Assembly: GCA_903927345.1 (NCBI GenBank)
Contig: CAIYMO010000021.1
Location: 62,001 to 126,000 of the forward strand
Direction of reading: 5' to 3'
From: an uncultured Armatimonadota bacterium
GTDB taxonomy: Bacteria; Armatimonadota; Fimbriimonadia; Fimbriimonadales; Fimbriimonadaceae
DNA: 64,000 nt
Shown here: positions 8,699-17,271 of the stretch, one piece after another
How the letters are laid out: the number at the start of each line of letters is the position of its first letter
Position numbering within the stretch: position 1 is the stretch's first letter
The notes under the pieces: generated by a model
The model's database searches: none
The model's input: the letters and a program-made list of their open reading frames with translations, nothing else
Told to the model about the DNA's origin: nothing
Program-made: the position numbers and the translations under genes

Positions 8699-10015
8699 AT
8701 GAAATCGTCTCAGATTGCATTTGGAATTTTCGCATTCACTCTGATTGCGTGTGGCGGCGGCGGTACTCAAACCGGGAGCGTGAGTGGCCTCGTTTTGGAC
8801 ACGGATGGCAACCCGGTGAGAGGTGCCCGTGTGTATGTATCGGATTCACCGGTTCGAGAAACCGTATCCAATTCTTCTGGATCGTTTTCATTGACAGGTG
8901 TTATCGCTGACAATATCCAAGTCAAAGCGTCGATCGACAAGGGCTCGACCACTTTTTACGGTGAGAACTTAGCTCAGGTCTACAAGGATGAGAATTCGCA
9001 GAGTATCAACGTCATTGTGATGCCGCTCAGCCAAGTTTCTGCGATCCAGGGAACGGTCACCGAGGCCTCTCGAGGAGTCCGTATTCAGGGTGCTCGTATT
9101 ACGGCAAAGCCGACCACAGGCTCCCAGTTCGCATCGGCTCAAACGGTTACGGATTCTAACGGCAATTACTATTTGAACGGCCTCCAAAGTGGAGTGAGCT
9201 ACCAGATCATGGCAAGCTTTACCGGCTTCCGTTCCACCGATGCTGCGCGGATCCCGACGGCCGGAATTACGCTGAGCCAAAACCTGGTGCTTCAGAACTC
9301 GGTTGACGGTGTTTTGCCCGCTCCGGCAAACCTTTCCGCGGTGGCGTGGACCTCGCCCAGCGAAGTAACACGAGATCGCGTTGCCGCTCAGGCGTTGAGC
9401 AACGTCAAGAAGTTCATTGATGCTCGATACAAGCCAAGTACCAGTCGTGTGACAGCAAATGGCAACCAGGTCGAGGTTCAACTCTTCTGGGACAAGTTTG
9501 ATTCACTCAACATCCTCGGCTACGAGATTTGGCGAAAGCGCGGCAGCGATAACTGGTCGGGTCTTGACTTCCTCCGAGACCCAATCGCGGAGACCTATCT
9601 CGACAGCGACTCGGCTCTGCGGGAGAATCTGACCTACTCCTATGCGGTTGCAGGTGGAAATTCGAACTATCCTGATACGACCAACTCAGCTGGAGACTTC
9701 AGCGGAACCGTCGCCGTTACTCCACTGGGGGACATGTATGTGAACAGCGTGACCACTGGCGGTGGTCAGGTGACGTTCAACTGGCAGGCCGTTACGGGTG
9801 CCGCCAACTACACGGTCTATGTTTTCTCCGAGTATCCCGGTGTGCGAGTCAGCTCCTACGCTAATAACTTCAACGCTCCAGCGACTGGAACCTCGTGGGT
9901 TTACAATCTGACCCCGTTGGCTTCCGGCCAGCGCTACTACTATCTCGTCATGGGAGCCAACTCCACTGACTCCGCTCGAACACTGAGCGCCGTCGGATCA
10001 TTCATCGCCCCCTAA
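8699..10015 (+). CDS. Lipoprotein with two carboxypeptidase-regulatory-like domains
   Basis: The reading frame is open from a TTG at 8645, but the ATG at 8699 gives a proper lipoprotein signal (MKSSQIAFGIFAFTLIACGG, lipidated Cys at residue 18) and is preferred. Product 438 aa. Two Ig-like CarboxypepD_reg domains follow, recognisable from GLVLDTDGNPVRGARVYV with SNSSGSFSLTGV, and from AIQGTVTEASRG with DSNGNYYLNGLQSG. The C-terminal half has two fibronectin-III-like stretches (VEVQLFWDKFDSLNILGYEI and GQVTFNWQAVTGAANYTVYV). Such domains mediate surface binding or spacing. It lies 31 bp after the beta-barrel gene in a same-strand envelope cluster; role otherwise unknown. Confidence 0.75.
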   Translation: MKSSQIAFGIFAFTLIACGGGGTQTGSVSGLVLDTDGNPVRGARVYVSDSPVRETVSNSSGSFSLTGVIADNIQVKASIDKGSTTFYGENLAQVYKDENSQSINVIVMPLSQVSAIQGTVTEASRGVRIQGARITAKPTTGSQFASAQTVTDSNGNYYLNGLQSGVSYQIMASFTGFRSTDAARIPTAGITLSQNLVLQNSVDGVLPAPANLSAVAWTSPSEVTRDRVAAQALSNVKKFIDARYKPSTSRVTANGNQVEVQLFWDKFDSLNILGYEIWRKRGSDNWSGLDFLRDPIAETYLDSDSALRENLTYSYAVAGGNSNYPDTTNSAGDFSGTVAVTPLGDMYVNSVTTGGGQVTFNWQAVTGAANYTVYVFSEYPGVRVSSYANNFNAPATGTSWVYNLTPLASGQRYYYLVMGANSTDSARTLSAVGSFIAP

Positions 10016-10018
10016 CTT
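10013..10018 (+). promoter_or_regulatory. Possible internal -10 TAACTT overlapping a stop codon
   Basis: The TAA stop of the lipoprotein gene forms the first three bases of TAACTT, which ends 11 bases before the ATG at 10030. It fits the TANNNT pattern of this window but could be chance. Confidence 0.25.
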
Positions 10019-10029
10019 CACTGAATCAC

Positions 10030-12777
10030 ATGAAAGCCCTGCGTCCGCTCGTCGCCGCACTTGTCGCCCTTATGGGGGCGACAAGTGCGTTTTCGCAATC
10101 CAGCATCCTGAAGCTCGATCTTGGTTCCACAACGCGGGAGCCATTGGTCACGCAAGCGGATGCCGTGTTTGGGAAGTACTTGAAGAAGTATGCCGAGCTG
10201 ACGAGCCAAAACCGCGCCAGCCGGACACGGGCATTTCCAAAGAACAAGCAACCCTATATCGTGCCCGCCATGCTACGAATCACTCAGGGCGGCGTCCCGC
10301 TTCCGACGGGTGGACGTGGTCGTGCCGATGGTCTGACGCTCGTTTTTGATCCGACATTTAACTCGATTGATACGGGTCGGACCGCGTTTATGCAGTCGGT
10401 TTACGACAGTGCGAAGGCGACGATGGAGTCTATGTTCGGCGCGCCTGCAATCAGTGGCACCGTCAATGTTGTTAACTACGACGCGACAATTGGAGACCGT
10501 CAAGCAATCGTCGGTGGTTACTACCTCCCCAACAACGGATCGGGCGGACGGGAGATTCGACTTCCGCTGAACACCAGCCGAGACGTTGCAGCGGTCGCGC
10601 TGATCCATTGTTTGCTTCTCGCTTATCTGCCTGACCCAACTTATGGGTTCGATGCCTACCTTGAAGGGCTGGTGCGGGCAACGACAATGCGCATTTGCCG
10701 CATTCCTGCGGTAGTTCCTGCCTTGAACCAAGCGACGGTCGCTGATGTTCTGGCAAACAGCTACGATGTTGGATCCGACTACGATTGGCTGAATCAAAAA
10801 TCGTTGGGCGGCCCCAATTTCATCGCGCCAAACCTTCTTTCGGCACCGATCACAAGCGGCAACCTCGGTGGTCTTTTCCTCACCCGTTTCCGAATGGCTG
10901 GTTCGGCCTGGGCCAAGGTGATGGTTGAGTATCCGACGATTGCTAAGGATTTAAATGCGGCAATCAAGGCGACCCCAGCCGCAGCGACCAACGCCGCTCA
11001 GCTCCAAACTTTGGCGGTAAGCACCCTCGAAGCAATTGCTCCGGGCGGAACGATTGAAGGAGTTCCGTTTGCAAATTGGATCCGGGAACAGGGGATTCTT
11101 CAAACCAAGCTGACACAAGGGACCAAGCTTCACACGACGATCTTCCCAATCACGGACGGACTGGCAGGTACCGATTTTGGTGTCTTTGGAGTCGAGACGA
11201 CGTGGTTTGAAACGGCAGCAAACGGCAACGAAACTCTGCTTTCAGGGACGAGTTACCCCGTTTTCTGGGACAAGGACTACAACCGAATCCTGGCGAGCGC
11301 GCAGAGCGAACGCATTGATGTTGCAAGCTCGTACGGCAGCGTCGCACCTAACTTTTCTGATGAAAACGCTGGCAAGGCATACCGAGTCGCGATCGATATT
11401 CCGATCCAGGACAAGATCACTCGGCAGTACGTTCCCGCCGGAGCGATTGCGACACCAACGACTGCAACCTCGGACTTTTTCGGTTCAATCGTGGGCGTAG
11501 GCCAGCCGGTAGGAACAAACCTCTTCGTCAACATCAGCTACGGCTCAGAGTCGGTCAATGACATTCCGGTGAGCCGATTTGCCTTTGGAACTCGAATCGC
11601 GTCGACCAGCTTCTCGGCTGCCCGACAAGTGACGATCACAGTCGTTCGAAAGGATACAACGGGAACGCCGACGACGATTCTCACCCGCAAGGTGAATAAG
11701 TCTGTCGGAGCACTTGGGGTAACGCTCGGGGCAGCTCCTTCGGGTTCAATCGGTTTCCCGAGCGGACTACCGGGTGGTCTCGTGATGGTTGGCCTTTCGG
11801 GTGATCCGCTCATGTCGGATCTGGCTGACTCTCTCGGAACCAGCGCGTTCTTGGGCGCTCGCTACAATCCGTCGAAGGCGAAATATGACCTTTATCCGCT
11901 GACTGGTCTGGTCAGCGGCGGTCAGGGATACTTTGTCCGCACAGGCACTTTGCAGAACCCGAACATTGCTGCTCGCGTCGAAATCGGAGATTCGCTGGGA
12001 GTCGCATTGCGTCCAGGTTGGAATTTGATTTCGAACCCGTTGGGGTCGCAGTGTGCGTTTGCTGATGTTCAGGTCGTCCGCACGACCGGATTCCCACTGC
12101 CTTATCTTGGAGCCAGTGGAAACGATCCGAACGAAACCTCGGCGCCGATCCTTGGTAAGACGGTGTTCCAGTTCGTGCCCGGAGCCGCAGATGCGGTGAC
12201 TGGTTTGCCCGAGGGCGGATCATTTACCGCAGCAACTCAGTTCGCGCCTGGCATCGGATACTTTGTGCGATGCTTAGCTCCCGAAGGGGCGGTGATGCTC
12301 TTCGGAGCGCAGGCGAGCGGATCGCGAGTTCCTCGGGTGGCTCGGGCGGGAGCGCTTGCTGCGGTTCAGACAAGTACCTTCCGGGCGAGCCTATTTGGCA
12401 AAGGCGAGCAGAGTTCGGCTTTCTTTGGAATGTCCTCGGCAGGAACGACTGGTTTCGATGCACGACTGGATAGCAACTTGCCTCCAGCGATTGGAGGAAT
12501 GCAGATTTCCGTGCTGTCGCCAGCAAGCGACAAACGCTATTTGGAATATCGGCCGTATTCGTCGGCTGAAACTTACCGAATGACTCTGGATGGACTGGTA
12601 AAAGGCAAAACATACACGTTCGTGATTGACCAAGTGCAAGGCCGATGGACTCAGGCAGTTGCCAAGAACTTGGCAACGGGAGCAAGCTACTCGACAGGTG
12701 CGGCGCGGCTTACGGTCGCATTTGTCGCAACGGGCACCTCGGCAACGTTTGATGTTTCGGTTCGAGGTGTACGATGA
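10030..12777 (+). CDS. Large exported protein with degenerate metalloprotease-like segment
   Basis: A 915-aa protein with a signal peptide (MKALRPLVAALVALMGATSAFSQ). Residues 100-220 have the look of an exported gluzincin: a beta hairpin, GGYYLPNNGSGGREIRLPL, then a helix LIHCLLLAYL and YLEGLVRATTM. At the place of HExxH the sequence reads H193-C194-L-L-L, so both the general-base Glu and the second zinc His are missing, while an EG dipeptide (E212) remains. The rest is beta-rich, with Ig-like stretches and a region around 660-720 (YFVRTGTL, GWNLISNPLG) repeated as GYFVRCLA. The function is unknown. It overlaps the next lipoprotein gene by 4 bp. Confidence 0.6.
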   Translation: MKALRPLVAALVALMGATSAFSQSSILKLDLGSTTREPLVTQADAVFGKYLKKYAELTSQNRASRTRAFPKNKQPYIVPAMLRITQGGVPLPTGGRGRADGLTLVFDPTFNSIDTGRTAFMQSVYDSAKATMESMFGAPAISGTVNVVNYDATIGDRQAIVGGYYLPNNGSGGREIRLPLNTSRDVAAVALIHCLLLAYLPDPTYGFDAYLEGLVRATTMRICRIPAVVPALNQATVADVLANSYDVGSDYDWLNQKSLGGPNFIAPNLLSAPITSGNLGGLFLTRFRMAGSAWAKVMVEYPTIAKDLNAAIKATPAAATNAAQLQTLAVSTLEAIAPGGTIEGVPFANWIREQGILQTKLTQGTKLHTTIFPITDGLAGTDFGVFGVETTWFETAANGNETLLSGTSYPVFWDKDYNRILASAQSERIDVASSYGSVAPNFSDENAGKAYRVAIDIPIQDKITRQYVPAGAIATPTTATSDFFGSIVGVGQPVGTNLFVNISYGSESVNDIPVSRFAFGTRIASTSFSAARQVTITVVRKDTTGTPTTILTRKVNKSVGALGVTLGAAPSGSIGFPSGLPGGLVMVGLSGDPLMSDLADSLGTSAFLGARYNPSKAKYDLYPLTGLVSGGQGYFVRTGTLQNPNIAARVEIGDSLGVALRPGWNLISNPLGSQCAFADVQVVRTTGFPLPYLGASGNDPNETSAPILGKTVFQFVPGAADAVTGLPEGGSFTAATQFAPGIGYFVRCLAPEGAVMLFGAQASGSRVPRVARAGALAAVQTSTFRASLFGKGEQSSAFFGMSSAGTTGFDARLDSNLPPAIGGMQISVLSPASDKRYLEYRPYSSAETYRMTLDGLVKGKTYTFVIDQVQGRWTQAVAKNLATGASYSTGAARLTVAFVATGTSATFDVSVRGVR

Positions 12778-13646
12778 TGCGAAATCTTCTGGCTTTTCTT
12801 CTGATTCTCACCCTCTTCGCCTGCGGCGGAGGCGGTGGTGGCGGGACCAAGATTGTGGTCACCGGTCGCGTCCTCAACGTGGACACCGGAGCACCGTTTA
12901 GCACGGCTGCGACAGTACAAACTTCGGCTGCGAGTTCGACCACTGCGGTGGCTGATGGATCGTTTACAGTCCAAGCGGACAGTGGGATCACTGGGCTGAC
13001 CGTATTGGCTCCTTCGACGCTCGGTTATCCGGTTTTTGACTTCGTGTTCCCGGCAAAGACTCTCGCCGTGAGTGATGTTGGAGACCTTTGGGTTGGACCC
13101 CAAAAAGTGACCTTGCGCGGAACGATTCGCAACGCAGCGACTAGCAACGGGATCGCGGGCGCAAAGGTTTCCTTTGGCGGTCAAAACGGGACATCTGCTA
13201 CGGACGGTACGTTCAGCATTCCGAACGTGGCGTATTCCAATGCGAATACCGCCAGCTTCCTTGGCCTAGTCGGCCAGGTGACGGCGAACAACTTCTTTAG
13301 CAATGAATTCACCCCGAACGGCAACTTGGCCATCAGTGGGACGGTTGATATTGGGGAAGTACTGATGACCCCGTTGGACAGCGACAACCCTCCGGGACTG
13401 CCTTACAATATCTGGGGAATCATTACTCCGAGTGGGTCGGCAAGCGGAACGATTGTGACGCTGAAGAATACCGGCGGGACTGTGGTTCGTCGATTTACGG
13501 TCGGCAGCGATGCACGATACCAATTCTGGGTCGATCCGGCGGCATATCGGATCGAATTTCAAAATGGAACGCTCACTGCGCCCGCTCAGAACGTCACACT
13601 AAGTAGTACCTCTGATGTCATCCGCGCCGACGCAACTCTCAACTAA
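12774..13646 (+). CDS. Lipoprotein with carboxypeptidase-regulatory-like repeats
   Basis: A 290-aa protein with a lipoprotein signal (MMRNLLAFLLILTLFACGGG, lipidated Cys17) and a glycine-rich linker. Three consecutive Ig-like units follow: VVTGRVLNVDTGAPF, VTLRGTIRNAATSNGIAG with TSATDGTFSIPNV, and a C-terminal NIWGIITPSGSASGTIV unit. These resemble CarboxypepD_reg/CNA_B-type folds seen in surface proteins. Start ATG 12774 overlaps the preceding stop by 4 bp (ATGA), so translation is probably coupled. It parallels the lipoprotein at 8699, suggesting that the two belong to one envelope assembly; that is inference. Confidence 0.7.
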   Translation: MMRNLLAFLLILTLFACGGGGGGGTKIVVTGRVLNVDTGAPFSTAATVQTSAASSTTAVADGSFTVQADSGITGLTVLAPSTLGYPVFDFVFPAKTLAVSDVGDLWVGPQKVTLRGTIRNAATSNGIAGAKVSFGGQNGTSATDGTFSIPNVAYSNANTASFLGLVGQVTANNFFSNEFTPNGNLAISGTVDIGEVLMTPLDSDNPPGLPYNIWGIITPSGSASGTIVTLKNTGGTVVRRFTVGSDARYQFWVDPAAYRIEFQNGTLTAPAQNVTLSSTSDVIRADATLN

Positions 13647-15066
13647 CCGGAAAAGACTCCGAAACCTCGCGCTCCTCGTTTTGACGGGTGCGGTGAGTTT
13701 CGGGGTTTTCCAAGGTACACGGAGGATTCTCAAAGCAGATCCTCTGGAGGCTTATCGTAAGCCAGTTAAGGATGAATTGCCGTCGAACGTCGCAGTGTTC
13801 ATGAAGGACTCGGATTTCAGCCGAGTTGAGCCCAACCAACCCGAAGCAAAGTGTTTTGTGACGGAGATGCGCATCGCCCAGAACAGGCAGATGTACGACT
13901 TCATTGGAGTTTCTAAAGGTCAGCTGACTTGGAAGAAAGCGCTTTACGAGTTCAGTGCCGCACGCGGAAATTGGAACGGCTATGGCAAGATTCTTCAGCT
14001 CGATGGATCAGTAAAACTGAAAAGCACGAAGTTTGATCTGGCTTCGCAGGAACTGAGTTATGACGAGGCAAGCCGAACGATTAGGGTTCCGCGTCCGGTA
14101 ACCGGGAAATTGTACGGTGGCGACCTCCAAGTTGCCAACTTCGTTTACAACATGGAGAACGAGGAGTACAGCGTTGGTGAGGGTAGTTGGGTGGGCGCGC
14201 TCGCCAGCCTCGGAATGCAGGATACGCCCGGAGCATCGGGCAGCCGTGAGTGGAAGATCACATTCATTAACGGCGTCGGCAACATCAAGCAGAGCAATGG
14301 CATTGCAACCTACACCGATGCGAGAGCGACAGACGGAGACATCATCATCATCGCCCCAAAGATGGTGCACGACACCAAGAAGGACATCCTGACTGCAACC
14401 GGCGAAGTGAAGTACTTCTCAAGCAAGGCTAACGTCATCGCCGATCAGATCGTTGTGTATCGCAAGGAAAAGCGGGCAGTTTTGTCGGGTCGGGTGACCA
14501 TGTTGGTCAAGCCTAAGGCGCAAGAGAATGAGAAAGTTGAGGAAGGAACGCTACCTCCGATGTTGCCTCAGATTCCTGACTCTATTTCCAAGTCTCGCCC
14601 ACCGGCGCCGTTTGACAAGGACACCCAAAAGAAGCGAGAGGACACCGTCCGCAATGGTTCAAATCTTCGCGACTATCCGCTGACCATCACCGCGGGTCGG
14701 ATTGAGTATTGGTACAAGAAGGGGGAGCGACGGGCGAACATCACAGACTCTCCTCAAGCGCGCCAGGAGTTGCCAGAGGGTGAGTGGCGATACGCATGGG
14801 CGTTCTCGGGCAAGTACGATGGTGAGAAGGAAACCCTAACCCTTGAAAGCTCGAAGAACAAGCAAGATGTGATTCTGAAGAACTCGCTTGGCGATGAAAT
14901 CTTTGGCGTCTGGGGGCTGCTCTCGACCAAAGAGGGTGACGATGAATATGAGTTTCGGGCTAATCGAGCCAAGATGACGACCTCGGATGACGACGACATT
15001 CCTCCGTCAAAATCTGGTAAGGGCGGTGGCGGTCTCTCTGGTCCCATCGGGAATCGTCGAACCTAA
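13615..15066 (+). CDS. LptC/LptA-like (OstA-fold) LPS transport protein
   Basis: A 483-aa protein with one N-terminal TM anchor (residues 18-35, LALLVLTGAVSFGVFQGT). It is followed by the LptC/OstA pattern: KILQLDGSVKLKSTKFDLA, ELSYDEASRTIRVPRPVTG and DLQVANFVYNMEN, then a second OstA-like unit, GEVKYFSSKANVIADQIVVY. Single-domain LptC is about 190 aa, so this protein appears to combine LptC- and LptA-like units plus a low-complexity tail ending in DDDDIPPSKSGKGGG. The family role is to move LPS across the periplasm. The first ATG overlaps the previous gene by 32 bp; a later start is possible. Presence together with lpxA/lpxB supports a diderm LPS envelope. Confidence 0.7.
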   Translation: MSSAPTQLSTNRKRLRNLALLVLTGAVSFGVFQGTRRILKADPLEAYRKPVKDELPSNVAVFMKDSDFSRVEPNQPEAKCFVTEMRIAQNRQMYDFIGVSKGQLTWKKALYEFSAARGNWNGYGKILQLDGSVKLKSTKFDLASQELSYDEASRTIRVPRPVTGKLYGGDLQVANFVYNMENEEYSVGEGSWVGALASLGMQDTPGASGSREWKITFINGVGNIKQSNGIATYTDARATDGDIIIIAPKMVHDTKKDILTATGEVKYFSSKANVIADQIVVYRKEKRAVLSGRVTMLVKPKAQENEKVEEGTLPPMLPQIPDSISKSRPPAPFDKDTQKKREDTVRNGSNLRDYPLTITAGRIEYWYKKGERRANITDSPQARQELPEGEWRYAWAFSGKYDGEKETLTLESSKNKQDVILKNSLGDEIFGVWGLLSTKEGDDEYEFRANRAKMTTSDDDDIPPSKSGKGGGGLSGPIGNRRT

Positions 15067-15072
15067 AACGGG

Positions 15073-15078
15073 TACGAT
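15073..15078 (+). promoter_or_regulatory. Possible -10 TACGAT for argC
   Basis: TACGAT lies 13 bases before the argC ATG at 15092, just after the LptC-like stop. It would give a leader of only a few bases. Confidence 0.35.
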
Positions 15079-15091
15079 TCCGGTTCCCTCT

Positions 15092-16090
15092 ATGAGTAAA
15101 ATTCGGGTCGCGATTGTTGGTGCAACTGGCTATACCGGTGCCGAACTCGTGCGTCTGTTGTCTTCTCATTCAGGAATTGACGTTGTCGCGGCGACTTCGG
15201 GACGCGCAGCGGGGGAACGGCTCGACAAGCATTGTCCTTGGCTTTCGACCGACATCATCCTTTCAACATTTGTCCCTGAAGAGATCGATGCTGACGTCGT
15301 CTTTCTCGCTCAAGAGAACGGGTTTGCAGCTAAAGTCGCTCCCAGCTTGGTGAAGCGTGGAATCCGGGTTGTCGACTTATCCGCAGACTATCGGCTGTTA
15401 GACGAAGTTGCGTACGAAGCGCATTACAAGATGCCTCGAGCGGCATTTGATTTTCCAGTTGCCTACGGTCTGTGCGAGCTTGCGGATCGGGAGCAGATTC
15501 GAAACGCCGCTCTCGTAGCTAATCCCGGATGCTATCCAACGGCAACATGCCTTGCTTTGGCTCCTTTGTACCGCGCTGGACTGGTTGCCGGAACCCCGGT
15601 GATTGACGCGAAGTCGGGCGTATCGGGCGCCGGCCGAAGCAAGACCGATACCACCTATCTGTTTAGTGAGCGAGAAGGTTCCTTTGCACCGTACGCCGTG
15701 ACTGGGCATCGACATGTTCCCGAGATTGAGCAGACAATTGGGGTTCCGGTCCGCTTCACGCCTCATCTCATCCCGGCACCACGGGGAATGGAAGTGACTT
15801 GCCATGTTCCGATAACCGGCGCTGGTGATCCAGTCGCGCTCCTGACCGACGCATACTCACCCTCGCCGTTCGTTCGCGTTGTTTCGAGCTTGCCGGAGAC
15901 AAAGCAAGTGGTTGGATCTAATCGGTGCGATGTCTACGCTACTGTTGACCAGCACACTAACTACCTAGTCACGACGAGTGTGATCGATAACCTGGTCAAA
16001 GGTGCGGCAGGACAGGCTATCCAAAATATGAACATCATGTTCGGTTTCGACGAAACCGCTGGACTTCCGATTCACGGAGTGTGGCCTTGA
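15092..16090 (+). CDS. argC: N-acetyl-gamma-glutamyl-phosphate reductase
   Basis: ArgC performs the NADPH-dependent reduction of N-acetylglutamyl phosphate in arginine synthesis. The 332-aa product has the N-terminal Rossmann motif VAIVGATGYTGAELVRLL and the catalytic Cys147 in VANPGCYPTATCLAL, plus DAKSGVSGAGR and TGHRHVPEIEQ. The frame is open from 14987, but the ATG at 15092 (MSKIRVAIVG) matches the family N-terminus. argJ overlaps its end by 10 bp, giving an argCJ unit; the other arg genes are not in the window. Confidence 0.96.
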   Translation: MSKIRVAIVGATGYTGAELVRLLSSHSGIDVVAATSGRAAGERLDKHCPWLSTDIILSTFVPEEIDADVVFLAQENGFAAKVAPSLVKRGIRVVDLSADYRLLDEVAYEAHYKMPRAAFDFPVAYGLCELADREQIRNAALVANPGCYPTATCLALAPLYRAGLVAGTPVIDAKSGVSGAGRSKTDTTYLFSEREGSFAPYAVTGHRHVPEIEQTIGVPVRFTPHLIPAPRGMEVTCHVPITGAGDPVALLTDAYSPSPFVRVVSSLPETKQVVGSNRCDVYATVDQHTNYLVTTSVIDNLVKGAAGQAIQNMNIMFGFDETAGLPIHGVWP

Positions 16091-17271
16091 TTCCTCAGGG
16101 GTTCCGATTTGCCGGAGTTCGCTGTGGGCTCAAGAACCGGCGTAACGACATGGGATTGATCATCTGCGACGCCGACTATCCGGCCGCAGGAGTTTTTACA
16201 ACTAACCAATTCCGAGCTTCCTGCGTGGACTTCTCCCGAGCCGCATTGGCGGGTGGACGGCTACGCGGCTTGGTCGTTAATAGCGGCAATGCAAACTGTG
16301 CGACTGGAGAACAAGGTGCCAAGGATACGGCCCGAATGGCTCAGCTCGTCGCGGATTCCGTCGGGATCGATGGCGCGATTGCGGTAGCGTCAACCGGCGT
16401 CATCGGTCACCATCTGGATATGCAGAAGGTGGAGAAAGGAATTCTGGATGCCTCCACTGCACTGAGCCGTGACCCAAATCCGTTCATTGAAGCGATTTTG
16501 ACGACTGACTTGGTCGAAAAGTGGGCAGGAACTGCTTGGGGCTCGGATGAACTCGCAACCCCAAAGAATCCTATAGATATTCAAGGTGAGGCCTTCGTCT
16601 ATGGGGTCTGTAAGGGAAGCGGAATGATCGCGCCTAACATGGCGACGATGCTAGGCTATGTCGTGACGGACCTTGATCTTTCGCATCTGGATATTCAATC
16701 CGTTCTGCGCCAAGCGAACTCTGTGAGCTTCAACTGTCTCACAGTGGATTCAGACACATCGACCAACGACATGGTTATCCTGATCGCGAGCGGCTTGTCG
16801 GGCATCGCTCCGTCGGAGACGGAAGCCGTGGAGATCATTTCGAGAGTTTGCACCGAACTGGCGAAGCAGGTTGCTAAGGACGGCGAGGGCGCGACAAAGC
16901 TGATCGAGGTCCGCGTGACCGGTACCGAGAACCCGACCCAGGTGGCGCGATCCATCGCTGATTCTCCGCTGGTCAAGACGGCAATGTTTGGCTGCGATCC
17001 TAACTGGGGGCGCGTGATTATGGCGACTGGGAAGAGCGGAGTTCCGCTGGATGTCAGCAAAGCGGTCCTGCACTTTGAGATCGGCGACGAGCGGCACTTG
17101 CTGTTCGAAAATGGCGAGCCTGCTCGATTTGACCCGGCTAAGGTCTCGACTGCTCTCAAAGCGGATCACGTCGTTGTCGACCTTCACTTAGGTGACGGGG
17201 CGACCGCAACGATCTACACTTGCGATTTCGGGTACGGATACGTTCGGATCAACGCCGAGTATCACACCTGA
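16081..17271 (+). CDS. argJ: Bifunctional glutamate N-acetyltransferase/N-acetylglutamate synthase
   Basis: ArgJ (396 aa) transfers acetyl from N-acetylornithine to glutamate, the cyclic route of arginine synthesis, and in bifunctional forms also uses acetyl-CoA. It belongs to the self-cleaving Ntn class. The cleavage and nucleophile motif is visible as KGSGMIAPNMATMLGY, with the nucleophile Thr189, and the oxyanion-hole region as ASTGVIGHHLDM. The C-terminal DPNWGRVIMATGKSG is also typical. The GTG at 16081 overlaps argC by 10 bp; a TTG at 16087 is an alternative. The 3' end overlaps the convergent lpxB by 10 bp. Confidence 0.95.
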   Translation: MALIPQGFRFAGVRCGLKNRRNDMGLIICDADYPAAGVFTTNQFRASCVDFSRAALAGGRLRGLVVNSGNANCATGEQGAKDTARMAQLVADSVGIDGAIAVASTGVIGHHLDMQKVEKGILDASTALSRDPNPFIEAILTTDLVEKWAGTAWGSDELATPKNPIDIQGEAFVYGVCKGSGMIAPNMATMLGYVVTDLDLSHLDIQSVLRQANSVSFNCLTVDSDTSTNDMVILIASGLSGIAPSETEAVEIISRVCTELAKQVAKDGEGATKLIEVRVTGTENPTQVARSIADSPLVKTAMFGCDPNWGRVIMATGKSGVPLDVSKAVLHFEIGDERHLLFENGEPARFDPAKVSTALKADHVVVDLHLGDGATATIYTCDFGYGYVRINAEYHT

